From Erysipelotrichaceae bacterium OPF54 (GTDB taxonomy: Bacteria > Bacillota_I > Bacilli_A > Erysipelotrichales > Erysipelotrichaceae), in the NCBI GenBank assembly GCA_022834735.1, contig BQKD01000001.1:163659-227658 (forward strand): 64,000 bases of DNA, written 5' to 3'. The notes below the pieces were generated by a model that searched no databases, had not been told where the DNA came from, and saw only the letters and a list, made by a program, of their open reading frames with translations. The translations under genes were made by a program, and so were the position numbers. The stretch's first letter is position 1; the number at the start of each line of letters is the position of its first letter. This document shows, piece by piece, positions 8,260 to 16,627 of this stretch.

Positions 8260-8841
8260 GCACATGGCGGTATGGATAGCGGGGCAATCGCGTTCAACGG
8301 GCAGTACGAGAAAGATCTGACTCTGGATTACGCGCTGCGGATCGGCGGCTATATCGAGGCGCTGGATCCGTCGATCGCCGTTGTTTATACGCGTACGGAC
8401 GATTCGGTGAACTGGGTCGACGAGGCGGCTGCGATGAATTTCGAGCTTGATGATCTCAATGGCCGCTGCGCGATGGTGAATGCGGTATGTCCGGACTATG
8501 TGCTGTGTCTTCATTTCAATTCGGCACCGGATCCGGCGGCATCCGGTTATGAGGCGTTCGTGAAAGAGGGGGACGTGGCGAGTTCCCAGGTGTACGGGCT
8601 GATGAGCGAAAAACTCGCGCAGGCCGGGTATTCTTACGATCTCGGTCTACTGAGCACGACAGAGTGTCCGCTCCAGATGGTGGATCTGGTCAACTCGTCT
8701 TCGATGCTTCTTGAGCTTGGTTTTCTGAGCAATGAGGGAGATGTGTACGCGCTCAATGACGAGGGGATGAAGGATAGCTTGTGCCGCTCGATCGCAGAAT
8801 CGTACGTGGAAACGATCCATGGGGCTTATGCCTATTATTAG
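8260..8841 (+). pseudogene. N-acetylmuramoyl-L-alanine amidase, 3' part (ICE target gene)
   Basis: Amidase_3 zinc hydrolase that cleaves peptidoglycan. The frame opens directly at the first zinc motif (HGGMDSGA, His codon at 8263) and keeps the SLHFNS-like segment CLHFNSAP and the catalytic Glu in LLELGFLSNEGD. Everything N-terminal, including the aspartate and glycine of the usual DPGHGG, is missing because the conjugative element ends here. The base composition switches to that of the host. The 5' part should lie beyond the left end of the element. A TTG at 8242 opens the frame in element DNA but would make a nonfunctional protein. Confidence 0.88.
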
Positions 8842-8869
8842 CTTTCGGAATATTCTGAAAGCTTTTTTT
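8840..8869 (+). terminator. Terminator of amidase gene
   Basis: GCTTTCGGAA/TTCTGAAAGC stem followed by seven T, right after the stop codon. Confidence 0.85.
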
Positions 8870-8957
8870 GTTGCGGTCGGCACATCGCAACCAATCGCAA
8901 GATGAAGAAGGCGGGCAGACCGTTATACTGAAAGCATGAGAGGAAAGGATGAGGACG

Positions 8958-9894
8958 ATGAGAAAAATTGTGAAGATCGAACCGTATTACGAACCGCGGA
9001 TGTGGGGCGGAGGAAGCCGCCTGAAAGAAGAGTTTCATTATGCAACGGATGTGGCGCCTCTTGGCGAAGTGTACAATGTGGTGGCTCTGCCGTTTTGTTC
9101 CGGAAATGAACTGCACGCTTTCGCAGCTTTATGGTTCGTGTCCGGAATGGTTCGAATGCGAGACGAAGGAGCTGCCGATCCGGGTGAATATCCTGGATCC
9201 GATGGCGAATCTTTCGATCCAGATCCATCCGGATGATGCATTCGCGAAACAGTATAACGGCGGGCGCGGAAAGCCGGAGGCGTGGGTGATCCTCGATGCG
9301 CCAACGGACGGGTATATCGAATTTGGCCATCATGCAAAGACGCATGAACAGTTCAAGACATGGAGCACAGAGAGAAAGTGGGACAAGCTGCTTCGCTATC
9401 TGAAGACGCCGGTCGGCGGCTTTATCGATATTCCGGCCGGAACGCTGCATGCGATTGGCAAAGGGGTGCTCACGTACAATATTTCACGCAACGCGGATTG
9501 TACGCTGCGCTTGTATGATTATGACCGGATCGATCCGGCGACGGGAGCGAAAAGGGCGATCCAGGTCGAAGAAGTGCTCGAAAATGTCAATATCCCGGAC
9601 CGGCTGATCGAATTTCAGATGTTTCCTTCGGTTTCGGAACACGGATGCCAGGTGACGCGCTACTGGAACGAGCCGGGGCTGTATACGCTGTACCGGATCG
9701 AAACGAAGGAGAAGGGGCGTTTCCTTCATGATGCGTTCGCGTTTTATACGTGTGTGCAGGGGAAAGGAACGATCAACGGGATTCCTGTCAGGCAGGGAGA
9801 GACGGTGCTTGTTCCTTGCCATAGCGGCTGGCTCGAGCTGGAAGGAGAGATGGATCTGTTTATGGCCAGCTACCGCAATGAAAGAGCGGATTGA
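8958..9894 (+). pseudogene. manA: Mannose-6-phosphate isomerase, frameshifted
   Basis: Class I phosphomannose isomerase interconverting fructose-6-P and mannose-6-P. The N-terminal part MRKIVKIEPYYEPRMWGG runs to GEVYNVVALPF; then the rest (VPEMNCTLSQLYGS, zinc site SIQIHPDD, KPEAWVIL, IPAGTLHAIGKG, C-terminal cupin) is in the next frame to the end. The switch falls at TTTT 9093-9096: removing one T gives a continuous protein of about 311 aa. This is a single-base insertion in a homopolymer, either a real mutation or a sequencing error. AGGAAAGG 10 bp upstream supports ATG 8958; the other in-frame ATG at 8949 is too close to it. Confidence 0.88.
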
Positions 9895-9913
9895 AAAAGA
9901 AGAGGATTTTTTC

Positions 9914-9942
9914 TTGACGGATCTTTGATACGGGTTTTTAAT
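9914..9942 (+). promoter_or_regulatory. Promoter of the riboswitch-exchanger transcript
   Basis: TTGACG at 9914-9919, 17-bp spacer, TTTAAT at 9937-9942. It sits just after the manA stop and just before the riboswitch. Confidence 0.7.
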
Positions 9943-9948
9943 AAAACC

Positions 9949-10065
9949 AACAAAAGGGAGTAATTGGCGCATTGTGCGTGCAAGAGATCGTCATCACGTC
10001 CGTCTGGACCGGTCATTGCTGAAATAATGAGACTTTTGCCATGAAGATGGCAGGAGTCTTTTTTT
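9949..10065 (+). promoter_or_regulatory. yybP-ykoY (Mn2+) riboswitch with terminator
   Basis: The 5' end AACAAAAGGGAGTAA and the 3' end AATGAGACTTTTGCC match the conserved ends of the yybP-ykoY family, in which they pair to form P1 (AAAAG with CTTTT); CATCACG and GGACC lie between. The 3' P1 strand is shared with a terminator stem AGACTTTTGCCAT/ATGGCAGGAGTCT (10030-10059) ending in seven T, giving the usual on/off switch. Known members sense Mn2+ and control metal exporters. It also rules out translation from an ATG at 10041, inside the terminator. Confidence 0.75.
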
Positions 10066-10091
10066 GCGGCCTGCCGGAAAGGAACATAATT

Positions 10092-11006
10092 ATGGAGATC
10101 TTAGGTTTGCTGTTAGGTTTTTTATGTCTGATCAAAGGGGCGGATTTTTTCGTGGATGGAGCAAGCTCGCTGGCAAGGCGGCTTGGCGTGCCGGCCGTGC
10201 TTGTGGGACTGACGGTCGCGGCGATCGGAACATCGCTTCCGGAAGCGAGCGTTTCGGTCATTTCGGCTCTGCATCATAGTCCGGAGATCGCGATCTCGAA
10301 TGTGCTGGGGTCAAACTTGTTCAATACCTTGATGGTCATTGGCTGCTGCGCTTTGATCTTTCCGATCCATGTCGATCGGGAGCTGAGAAACCGCGATATT
10401 CCGTTCAATGTGATCGTTTCAGCGATCCTGTTCTTTCTTGTTGTGTGTTTTCGTCAGCTTTCGCGCTGGAGCGGGATTCTTCTGCTTATCCTTCTTATTG
10501 CTTATCTTGTCTATATCTGTATGCATACTCCGATCGATAAAGAGGAGGACAAATCGAATGTGCTTTCGGTCGGAAGAATCATTGTTTATATTCTTGGAGG
10601 GATGATCGCGATCGTAGCAGGCGGACAGCTTGTCGTGAACAATGCGACCGGGATCGCGACAGCGCTTGGCTGGTCGCAGACGCTGATCGGGGTCACGATC
10701 GTGGCGGTCGGGACGTCGCTTCCGGAGCTTGTCACTTCGCTGGTGGCGTGCAGGAAAGGCGAGAGCGGTCTTGGCCTGGGCAATGCGGTTGGATCGAATA
10801 TTTTCAATATTTTGTTTATTCTTGGGGCTTCGAGCGCGATCGCGCCGTACGGGGTCAATATGGAATCGCTGATCGACTGTCTGCTGGTGCTGCTGGTGGC
10901 GCTCATCCTGTTTGGTGTTTCGAGAAATTCGGTGATTTCGAAAAAGGAAGGACTGTGTTTCGTGCTTTTGTATGTGGCGTATTCTGTGTTCGTGTTCCTG
11001 CGGTAA
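10092..11006 (+). CDS. CaCA-family cation exchanger (YrbG-like)
   Basis: 304-aa inner-membrane Na+/Ca2+ exchanger-type antiporter with ten or so transmembrane segments in two inverted halves. Each half has the alpha-repeat: VAAIGTSLPEASVSV followed by NVLGSNLFN, and VAVGTSLPELVTSL followed by NAVGSNIFNI. A short hydrophilic loop (DKEEDKSN) splits the halves. GGAACATAATT before ATG 10092 supports this start. The riboswitch in its leader suggests that it exports Mn2+, or Ca2+ under Mn2+ control; the substrate is inferred from context only. Confidence 0.9.
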   Translation: MEILGLLLGFLCLIKGADFFVDGASSLARRLGVPAVLVGLTVAAIGTSLPEASVSVISALHHSPEIAISNVLGSNLFNTLMVIGCCALIFPIHVDRELRNRDIPFNVIVSAILFFLVVCFRQLSRWSGILLLILLIAYLVYICMHTPIDKEEDKSNVLSVGRIIVYILGGMIAIVAGGQLVVNNATGIATALGWSQTLIGVTIVAVGTSLPELVTSLVACRKGESGLGLGNAVGSNIFNILFILGASSAIAPYGVNMESLIDCLLVLLVALILFGVSRNSVISKKEGLCFVLLYVAYSVFVFLR

Positions 11007-11135
11007 AATTCATTGCTGAAAAATTATAATTGTTGTAAAAACTGCTGAAAACAAGGTTACATTTTTTGTTTCATTGCTTCGGGCAGGAGAAAAGAGCCCG
11101 CTTTCGATAAAATAAAAAAAGTAAGAGGTGACAGT

Positions 11136-12836
11136 ATGCAGACACAAAAAGATCTGATCAGGATTTGTGAAAGAATACAGGGAAAAGGTTATCCGGCGTA
11201 TAAAGACTGCCGGGGAGAGTACAGATGCGACGGGTATGTGCTGTCGATCGATCATGTGCAGGGGGATCCGTTTGCGGCTCCGAGCGATGTTTCTGTTCGG
11301 GTCCCGAACTCGTTCGAGCCGGAATGCTGGCAGGAAAAGCATCGCCGGATCGCGCTCGAGGATATGCTGCTGCGGATATTTTATGAAACGCTGAAAAAAG
11401 ATCCGTATAAAGGCAAAGGGAGCGGAAAAAGCGGCGCGATCTATGTATCGCGTCCTTGCCAGGAAGTGCTTGAGCGCAGTGCCTGCCATGTCGGGCAGAA
11501 GGAAATTACGGTCCGGATGCATATCGGTTTTCCGGCGAATGGCCGAAGGGTGCTTTCGGACGAACTAGTGAAGATCCTGTTTGACTATCTGCCCGAAAAG
11601 GTCCTGAACTGCCTGGTGGCAGGCAATCTGAGCATGAAAGATCTTGCGCGGGTGCGTGATGCGATTTCGCTTGCGGATGATCAGCACTGTCTGCGCGAGG
11701 AAATGAAGGAGCTTGGCCTGGTTGCGTTTGTTGCCAACGGGTCCATCCTTCCACGTAAATCGGGTATTTCGCAGCTGCCGATGCATGATGCGATCCCGTT
11801 CATTGCGCCTGGATCGATCGAGGTGGAGCTGGCGCTTCCTCATGGACGGAGCATGAAAGGAATGGGGATCAAAAAAGGGATCACGCTCATCATTGGCGGC
11901 GGATACCATGGCAAATCGACATTGCTTGAAGGTCTGGAGCGGGGCATCTATGACCATATTGCGGGGGATGGCCGGGAATATGTGCTCTGTGACGAGTCGG
12001 CTGTGAAATCGAGGGCCGAAGATGGGCGGAGCATCGAGAAAGATAATATTGCAGCATTTATCAATCATCTGCCAAACGATAAAAGTACGGACGCGTTTTC
12101 GAGCGAGGATGCGTCGGGATCGACTTCGCAGGCAGCGGGTGTTTCGGAGGCACTGGAGGCTGGATGCCGGGTGCTGCTGTTCGACGAGGATACGAGCGCG
12201 GCCAATTTCATGGTGCGTGATCCGCTCATGCAGATGGTCGTCCATCCGGACAAAGAGCCGATCACTCCGCTTGTTTACCGGATCCGTCAGCTGTATGAGC
12301 AGAAGGGTGTGAGCACGATCCTGGTGGCAGGCAGTTCGGGTGCGTTCTTTGAACGGGCGGATCTGATCATTCAGATGGATCGCTATATTCCGATGGATGT
12401 GACGACCCGGGCGAAAGATATGGCGGTGGCGTATCCTTCGCTTTGTGTGCCGGAACGTCCTCTGGACCGCAAGCCGTTTTATACGGATCGGATCCCTTTG
12501 CCACTTCCTGCTCTGAAAGGGGATCGGGTCAAGATCAGATCGCAGGGTCTGGATGCGGTCGTGCTGGATCGGGAACCGCTGGATGTTCGTCTTGTGGAGC
12601 AGCTGATCGATCCGGAACAGCTGGCTACATTGGGGGCCATGGTGCTGTATGCGCATAAGTATGTAATCGATAGAAAGAGGACGCTGGCCGAAGTGGCGGA
12701 TGAAATTGAAAGAGCGATCGATGAAAAAGGTCTGCGGATCCTTGGAAAACGGGATCTGTGCCGTGTTAGAAAACAGGAATTCATGGCGGTCATGAACCGG
12801 TACCGTTCTCAGAAGATGATACAGAAGAAAGAGTGA
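11136..12836 (+). CDS. ABC-class P-loop ATPase (ABC_ATPase, COG3044 type)
   Basis: 566 aa, the usual length for the PF09818 family of soluble ATPases of the ABC class whose cellular role is not established. Walker A is GGGYHGKST at about residue 253 and Walker B is RVLLFDEDTSA at about 344; the signature-like region lies between, in SSEDASGSTSQAAGVSEAL. AGAGGTGACAGT precedes ATG. The stop codon TGA is formed at the border with an IS605-type element whose end begins at 12833, so the native C-terminal end is uncertain, although the sequence on the far side of the element would also give TGA. No transmembrane segment or partner permease is present. Confidence 0.88.
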   Translation: MQTQKDLIRICERIQGKGYPAYKDCRGEYRCDGYVLSIDHVQGDPFAAPSDVSVRVPNSFEPECWQEKHRRIALEDMLLRIFYETLKKDPYKGKGSGKSGAIYVSRPCQEVLERSACHVGQKEITVRMHIGFPANGRRVLSDELVKILFDYLPEKVLNCLVAGNLSMKDLARVRDAISLADDQHCLREEMKELGLVAFVANGSILPRKSGISQLPMHDAIPFIAPGSIEVELALPHGRSMKGMGIKKGITLIIGGGYHGKSTLLEGLERGIYDHIAGDGREYVLCDESAVKSRAEDGRSIEKDNIAAFINHLPNDKSTDAFSSEDASGSTSQAAGVSEALEAGCRVLLFDEDTSAANFMVRDPLMQMVVHPDKEPITPLVYRIRQLYEQKGVSTILVAGSSGAFFERADLIIQMDRYIPMDVTTRAKDMAVAYPSLCVPERPLDRKPFYTDRIPLPLPALKGDRVKIRSQGLDAVVLDREPLDVRLVEQLIDPEQLATLGAMVLYAHKYVIDRKRTLAEVADEIERAIDEKGLRILGKRDLCRVRKQEFMAVMNRYRSQKMIQKKE

Positions 12837-12975
12837 CATCCTCCCCCACCTGAAAAGGTGGGGGCTTCCTTTCGCTTAAAAAGCGAACAGTCGGTTCTCG
12901 TTCGATGACGATATCTCGTCAAGCATAAGCGAGCTATCCCCGTGTGCCCCACGGTTCTTGGTTTTTATTCTTAGG
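12833..12975 (-). ncRNA. Probable omega (guide) RNA at the TnpB element right end
   Basis: In IS605-type elements the RNA guide of TnpB is made from the 3' end of tnpB and the right end, with the guide read from flanking DNA (known). Here the 140 bp after the tnpB stop contain GTGGGGCACACGGGGAT, CTTGACGAGATATCGTCATC, a CGCTT/AAGCG hairpin and the terminal CCCCCACC/GGTGGGGG hairpin, with no reading frame. The guide would then be read from the 3' end of the neighbouring ATPase gene. Exact ends are inferred. Confidence 0.55.
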
Positions 12976-14094
12976 CTATGCGGATATGAGCCGCATACCT
13001 TCCGCTCTTATATTGATCGCGGCATTGAGATCCCGGTCGTGATGGCTTTTGCAGTTCGGACAATCCCATTCCCGCATGCCGAGATCTTTTATTTCCGGAT
13101 TCTTATATCCGCATACAGAGCAGGTCTGGCTCGAAGGAAACCATTTGTCGATACGGATCAGCTGCTTTTCCTCTTCTTCTAATTTGTACTTCAGGAAAGT
13201 AGTGAACATGCCCCATCCGTTGTCATGGACCGATTTGCCAAAATGCAGCGACCTTGCCATCACTTTCATATCCAGATCTTCTATGCATACGCAGTCATAT
13301 GCATTAACGATCTCTCTTGATCTCTTGTGCAGGAAGTCTTTTCTTTGATTGGCAACCTTTTCATACAGCCTTGCAACCTTGATCCGCTGTTTCTCCCAGT
13401 TTCTGGAGCCTTTCTGCATGTGCGACAGCTTGCACTGTTCCCGTTTCAGTTTCTTTTCCCATTTTCTGTAATACTTTGGATACTCCGCTTCGTTTCCTTC
13501 GCTGTCTTTGTACAGTCCGTTCATCGAGAAGTCGAGTCCAAGGAAAGTGTGCGGCTTTCTTTTCGGTACTTGGTTTTCGTACTCGAACAAAATGCTTGCA
13601 TGATACTTTCCGCTCGGGCTCTGGCTTACTGTCACCGACTTGAGGACATAAGAGGCAGGGATCTTTCTATGCTGCTTCACCTTGACCTGTCCGATCTTCG
13701 GCAGTTTCAAATAGCCGTCGGACAGGAGGATGTTCTGATTGACACAGACGGTCGAATAGCTGTTCTTTCTGTTTCTTTTGGATTTGAATCGTGGAAATCC
13801 TTTTTTCGGCTGATTGAAGAAGTTCTGGAATGTCTGATCCAGATGGCGGAGCGACTGCTGCAGAGAAATGCTGTCCACTTCCTTCAGGAAGGCGCACTCT
13901 TCTGTTTTCTTCAGTACGGTCAGCTCTTTGGCACAGAAAGTGTAACTCAAGGTTGTCTGATCTTCTTTGTATTGGCTGATCTTTCGATCGAGCCAATGGT
14001 TGTAGACAAGGCGGACACAGCCGAATGTCTTTGCAAGGAGGATCTTCTGTGCTGGCGTTGGATAGAGTCTGAATTTGCAGGCTTTGTTCGGCAT
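12976..14094 (-). CDS. tnpB: TnpB RNA-guided nuclease (IS605 OrfB)
   Basis: 372 aa, full length and apparently intact. N-terminal OrfB HTH (FRLYPTPAQKILLAKTFGCVR) and RuvC-like nuclease with GLDFS (Asp188), CIEDLDMKV (Glu272), a four-Cys zinc finger (Cys325, 328, 345, 348) and HDRDLNAAINI with the last acidic residue (Asp353/Asp355). TnpB proteins cut DNA matching the guide from the omega RNA next to a short motif set by the insertion target, which maintains the element. With no tnpA in the element, movement would need a TnpA in trans, for example that near 35 kb. Confidence 0.93.
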   Translation of the reverse strand: MPNKACKFRLYPTPAQKILLAKTFGCVRLVYNHWLDRKISQYKEDQTTLSYTFCAKELTVLKKTEECAFLKEVDSISLQQSLRHLDQTFQNFFNQPKKGFPRFKSKRNRKNSYSTVCVNQNILLSDGYLKLPKIGQVKVKQHRKIPASYVLKSVTVSQSPSGKYHASILFEYENQVPKRKPHTFLGLDFSMNGLYKDSEGNEAEYPKYYRKWEKKLKREQCKLSHMQKGSRNWEKQRIKVARLYEKVANQRKDFLHKRSREIVNAYDCVCIEDLDMKVMARSLHFGKSVHDNGWGMFTTFLKYKLEEEEKQLIRIDKWFPSSQTCSVCGYKNPEIKDLGMREWDCPNCKSHHDRDLNAAINIRAEGMRLISA

Positions 14095-14246
14095 ATCGTT
14101 TCCTCCTCACTTTCCCTGATTTCATTATACTGCATTTTTATATCTTTATCCATAGAAAAACTGAGCTTAGCAATTCATCTTTCACCTATAGAGGTGGGAG
14201 TCTTCTTGCCTATAGTTGATAAAAATATACCCGAAAGGGTAATCCC

Positions 14247-14283
14247 AAATGAAAAGCGTGCTTTCTGCACGCTGTTTTCATTT
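14247..14283 (-). terminator. Terminator-like hairpin of the histidine kinase
   Basis: AAATGAAAA-CA-GCGTGC pairs with GCACGCTTTTCATTT on the minus strand; it overlaps the kinase stop. The T-rich tract is part of the stem, so termination strength is uncertain. Confidence 0.45.
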
Positions 14284-16446
14284 GTTTTTTTCGTAGGCTT
14301 TATAGAGCGTGTTTTCGAGCATGTCCGGATCGATCGGCTTGCCGATATGGTAGTCGATGCCTGCCTGCATGGAATTCTGGATGTCGGATTCAAAGGAATT
14401 GGCAGAAATGGAAACGATCGGGATCGATGCGAGGCGGGGATGGCTGCGGATGGCGCGGGCCAGTTCCCAGCCGTTCATGTTGGGCATCTGGATATCGGTC
14501 AGGACGATATCATAGGCTTCGGGGGCGGTCTTGAGCATATGGATGGCTATGTTGCCGTCGACTGCTTCGCTTGTCCGGAAGCCGATGTCTTCCAGCAGTT
14601 CCATGGCGATCTCGCGGTTGAGCTCGTTGTCCTCGACAACAAGGACGTGGAGTGGTTCGGCTGGCTGTCTTTTTACGGTAGCTGTTTCTTTTGAAGCGAC
14701 GACCGGAAAGGTGAGGGTGATCGAGACGCATGTTCCTTTGCCTGGCTGGCTTTTCATATCGATCGTGCCGTTCATGAGTTCGACAAGACCGGATACGATG
14801 GTCAGACCGAGCCCGATCCCCTGAACCTTGCTTTCGGTGGTATTGCTTACGCGGTCGAACGGTTCGAAAATATGGTCGAGCTGTTCCTTGTTCATGCCGA
14901 TCCCGGTATCTTCGATCCGGAATTCATAGGTTGCCTGATCCTGGGCAAAATCTGTTTCGCGGATCGATAGGGAGACGGATCCGTTCTGCGGGGTATAGGT
15001 CAGGGCGTTCATGAGCACATATTCAAGGATGCGTGTCAGTTTTCCTGCATCAAAGCTTGCCTGGTCGTGAATGATGGCGTCCTGTGCGATGGAAAAGCAG
15101 ATCCCGGCTTCTCTGGCAATGGCCTGCATCTCAGGGACTAGTTTGTCGGTCACTTCGCAAAGCGAATGGGTTTCGCACGCCATGATCGGGGCGGATTGAA
15201 GGGCGCTTGTTTCGAGCAGCTTGTTGATCTGGGCCATGAGCTGTCGGGCCGAGCGTTCGATATCATCGTATGTATTTTGAGTGGACTGGGGGTCGGCGAG
15301 TTTGCGGCGCCCAAGCAGGATCGAGCCGAGAATGCCGTTCATCGGGGTGCGCATGTCGTGAGAGACGTTGGCCAGGAACGTGTCTTTTGCGCGGGTGGCG
15401 CGTCTTGTGGTTTCGAGCGCGTGCGCAAGTTCCTCTTTCTGCTGGTGTTCGCTTTCGATCTGCGCTTCGATCGAATGAAACCGGATAATGATCCGGTCCA
15501 GGTCCTTGTCGTCTTTGCCGGCTGGCGCGATGCGCATTTCCATATGGCGCGGCGTTTCGTTTTCGATTTCGCGATAATGGAGGATAACGGCTTGTCCTGC
15601 TTTCAGCTGGCTTCGGATCAACTGGGGTTCGGTATGGAGGCGCAAGTATGCCTGATCTTCCCTGGCAACGTATTGTTCGAGATACTTATCGAACAGGTGC
15701 CGGTAATCCAGGACACTTCCTTCCGGAACGATCCGGCTGATCGGCCCGCTGATCCGGAAACTGTAAATAAAGTGATCTTCGAGATCGGCGTACAGTACGG
15801 TATCGTCATGATCGGACAGGGACTCGATCACTTCGGTGTGCATGTTCTGGAAGCGTTTGTAGGAACGGATCTGGTTTTCAATATTCTCTACATGGAGATC
15901 GCGTTCTGTTCTTTTCTGAACACGCGACGTGATGTCTGTAATAAATACATAGAAAAACGGATCGCCGTTTTCGAGCGCGATGCGATGGCCGTGATCTTCG
16001 ACCCAGAGCCGTCTGCCATGTCTGGTTTCGATCTGGTATTCGAGCTGATCGAGGCTGTCGGGATGAATGGCGATCTGCCCGGCAATCGTCTGCATGACCA
16101 TTTCCTGCTCTTCAGGAATCATAAAGTGAAGGAAAGAGTTGTTCGTCAGCTTTTTGAGCTGTTCGAAGGTTTCGCATTCAAAAAGACGGACGAGATTCTG
16201 ATTGGCGTACAGGATCGTCTGCCTGGCATCGTCTTTGTAAAGAAGGAAACCGCCTGGCATGGAGTCCATGATTTCGGTTGCCTGAAAAGCGAGCTGAAGA
16301 AGCTCCTTCTGATCCGGGTATTCGGAAAGGAGCGCGTCAAAATGATCGGGCACCTCTTCCCAGGAAATATGATGGGATAAAAGGTGGCTGGTAAGAGTTG
16401 TCAGCGCCAGGATCAGGGTGGTGTTGATTGAATTGTGATGATGCAT
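14278..16446 (-). CDS. Hybrid sensor histidine kinase with PAS and receiver domains
   Basis: 722 aa, cytoplasmic (no clear transmembrane segment). Order: N-terminal helical part, PAS domain (about 60-180, MDSMPGGFLLYKDD ... YVFITDITSRVQ), a second sensor-like segment (180-340), HisKA with NVSHDMRTPMNG (His363), HATPase_c (NALTYTPQNG, EDTGIGM, GIGLGLTIVSG) and a C-terminal receiver domain with VVEDNELN and TDIQMPNMNG (Asp651). It would pass phosphate from His363 to Asp651; the final output is not encoded next to it. It is transcribed alone, divergent from the HD-domain gene. The signal is unknown. Confidence 0.92.
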   Translation of the reverse strand: MHHHNSINTTLILALTTLTSHLLSHHISWEEVPDHFDALLSEYPDQKELLQLAFQATEIMDSMPGGFLLYKDDARQTILYANQNLVRLFECETFEQLKKLTNNSFLHFMIPEEQEMVMQTIAGQIAIHPDSLDQLEYQIETRHGRRLWVEDHGHRIALENGDPFFYVFITDITSRVQKRTERDLHVENIENQIRSYKRFQNMHTEVIESLSDHDDTVLYADLEDHFIYSFRISGPISRIVPEGSVLDYRHLFDKYLEQYVAREDQAYLRLHTEPQLIRSQLKAGQAVILHYREIENETPRHMEMRIAPAGKDDKDLDRIIIRFHSIEAQIESEHQQKEELAHALETTRRATRAKDTFLANVSHDMRTPMNGILGSILLGRRKLADPQSTQNTYDDIERSARQLMAQINKLLETSALQSAPIMACETHSLCEVTDKLVPEMQAIAREAGICFSIAQDAIIHDQASFDAGKLTRILEYVLMNALTYTPQNGSVSLSIRETDFAQDQATYEFRIEDTGIGMNKEQLDHIFEPFDRVSNTTESKVQGIGLGLTIVSGLVELMNGTIDMKSQPGKGTCVSITLTFPVVASKETATVKRQPAEPLHVLVVEDNELNREIAMELLEDIGFRTSEAVDGNIAIHMLKTAPEAYDIVLTDIQMPNMNGWELARAIRSHPRLASIPIVSISANSFESDIQNSMQAGIDYHIGKPIDPDMLENTLYKAYEKNK

Positions 16447-16627
16447 GGGTAAAGCCTTTCTGTTTTCCGCATAAAGCTCAGTTCGGAAAACTGAGAAATG
16501 ATAGGAATTGTTCTCTTTTTTATAATACCATTTACAAAAAAAATAACAAAAGAAAGAACCAGTAAATTATTTTATAAAGTCTAAAATAATAATTGTATTA
16601 TGCGAAGTAATCGCCTATAATAGCGTC

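Larger units (their letters stand above)
1..8260. mobile_element. Right-hand part of a Tn916/Tn5397-like integrative conjugative element
   Basis: The order conjugation-protein 3' end, accessory cassette, Orf7-like sigma factor, Orf8-like protein, xis-position small protein and recombinase matches the right arm of the Tn916 family (known). As in Tn5397, a large serine recombinase replaces the tyrosine integrase. The AT-rich composition stops abruptly near 8260, where an amidase reading frame resumes at its first catalytic motif, so the element end lies at about 8257-8262. The left part is outside the window. Two insertion sequences have landed in the element, so transfer ability is doubtful. 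The exact end dinucleotide cannot be read without the uninterrupted site. Confidence 0.75.
12833..14218 (-). mobile_element. TnpB-only IS605/IS1341-type element
   Basis: Carries one gene, tnpB, on the minus strand and no tnpA. The right end (low coordinates) has a strong hairpin CCCCCACCT/AGGTGGGGG at 12847-12867; the left end has CACCT/AGGTG around 14184-14196. Both end sequences recur fused at 21065-21114, which defines the ends: GTGACATCCT at 12833 and CTTGC plus 9 bp at about 14218. No target duplication, as expected for this class. TTTATCA is found just outside the left end of both copies on the element strand. Confidence 0.8.

Noticed and set aside
8242-8841. Intact amidase starting at TTG 8242
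   Set aside because: The first 5 codons are element DNA and the essential N-terminal half is absent.
11565-12839. 424-codon open frame antisense to the P-loop ATPase
   Set aside because: Arg/His/Ile-rich shadow of GATC-rich codons; no domain.
12833-14218. Complete IS605 with tnpA
   Set aside because: Only tnpB fits between the two ends; there is no room or frame for a Y1 transposase.
13327-14694. 455-codon plus-strand frame across the TnpB gene and the kinase end
   Set aside because: Crosses two recognised minus-strand genes and the IS border; no family features.
15166-16380. 404-codon open frame antisense to the histidine kinase
   Set aside because: Opposite a kinase with all motifs present; no recognisable protein.
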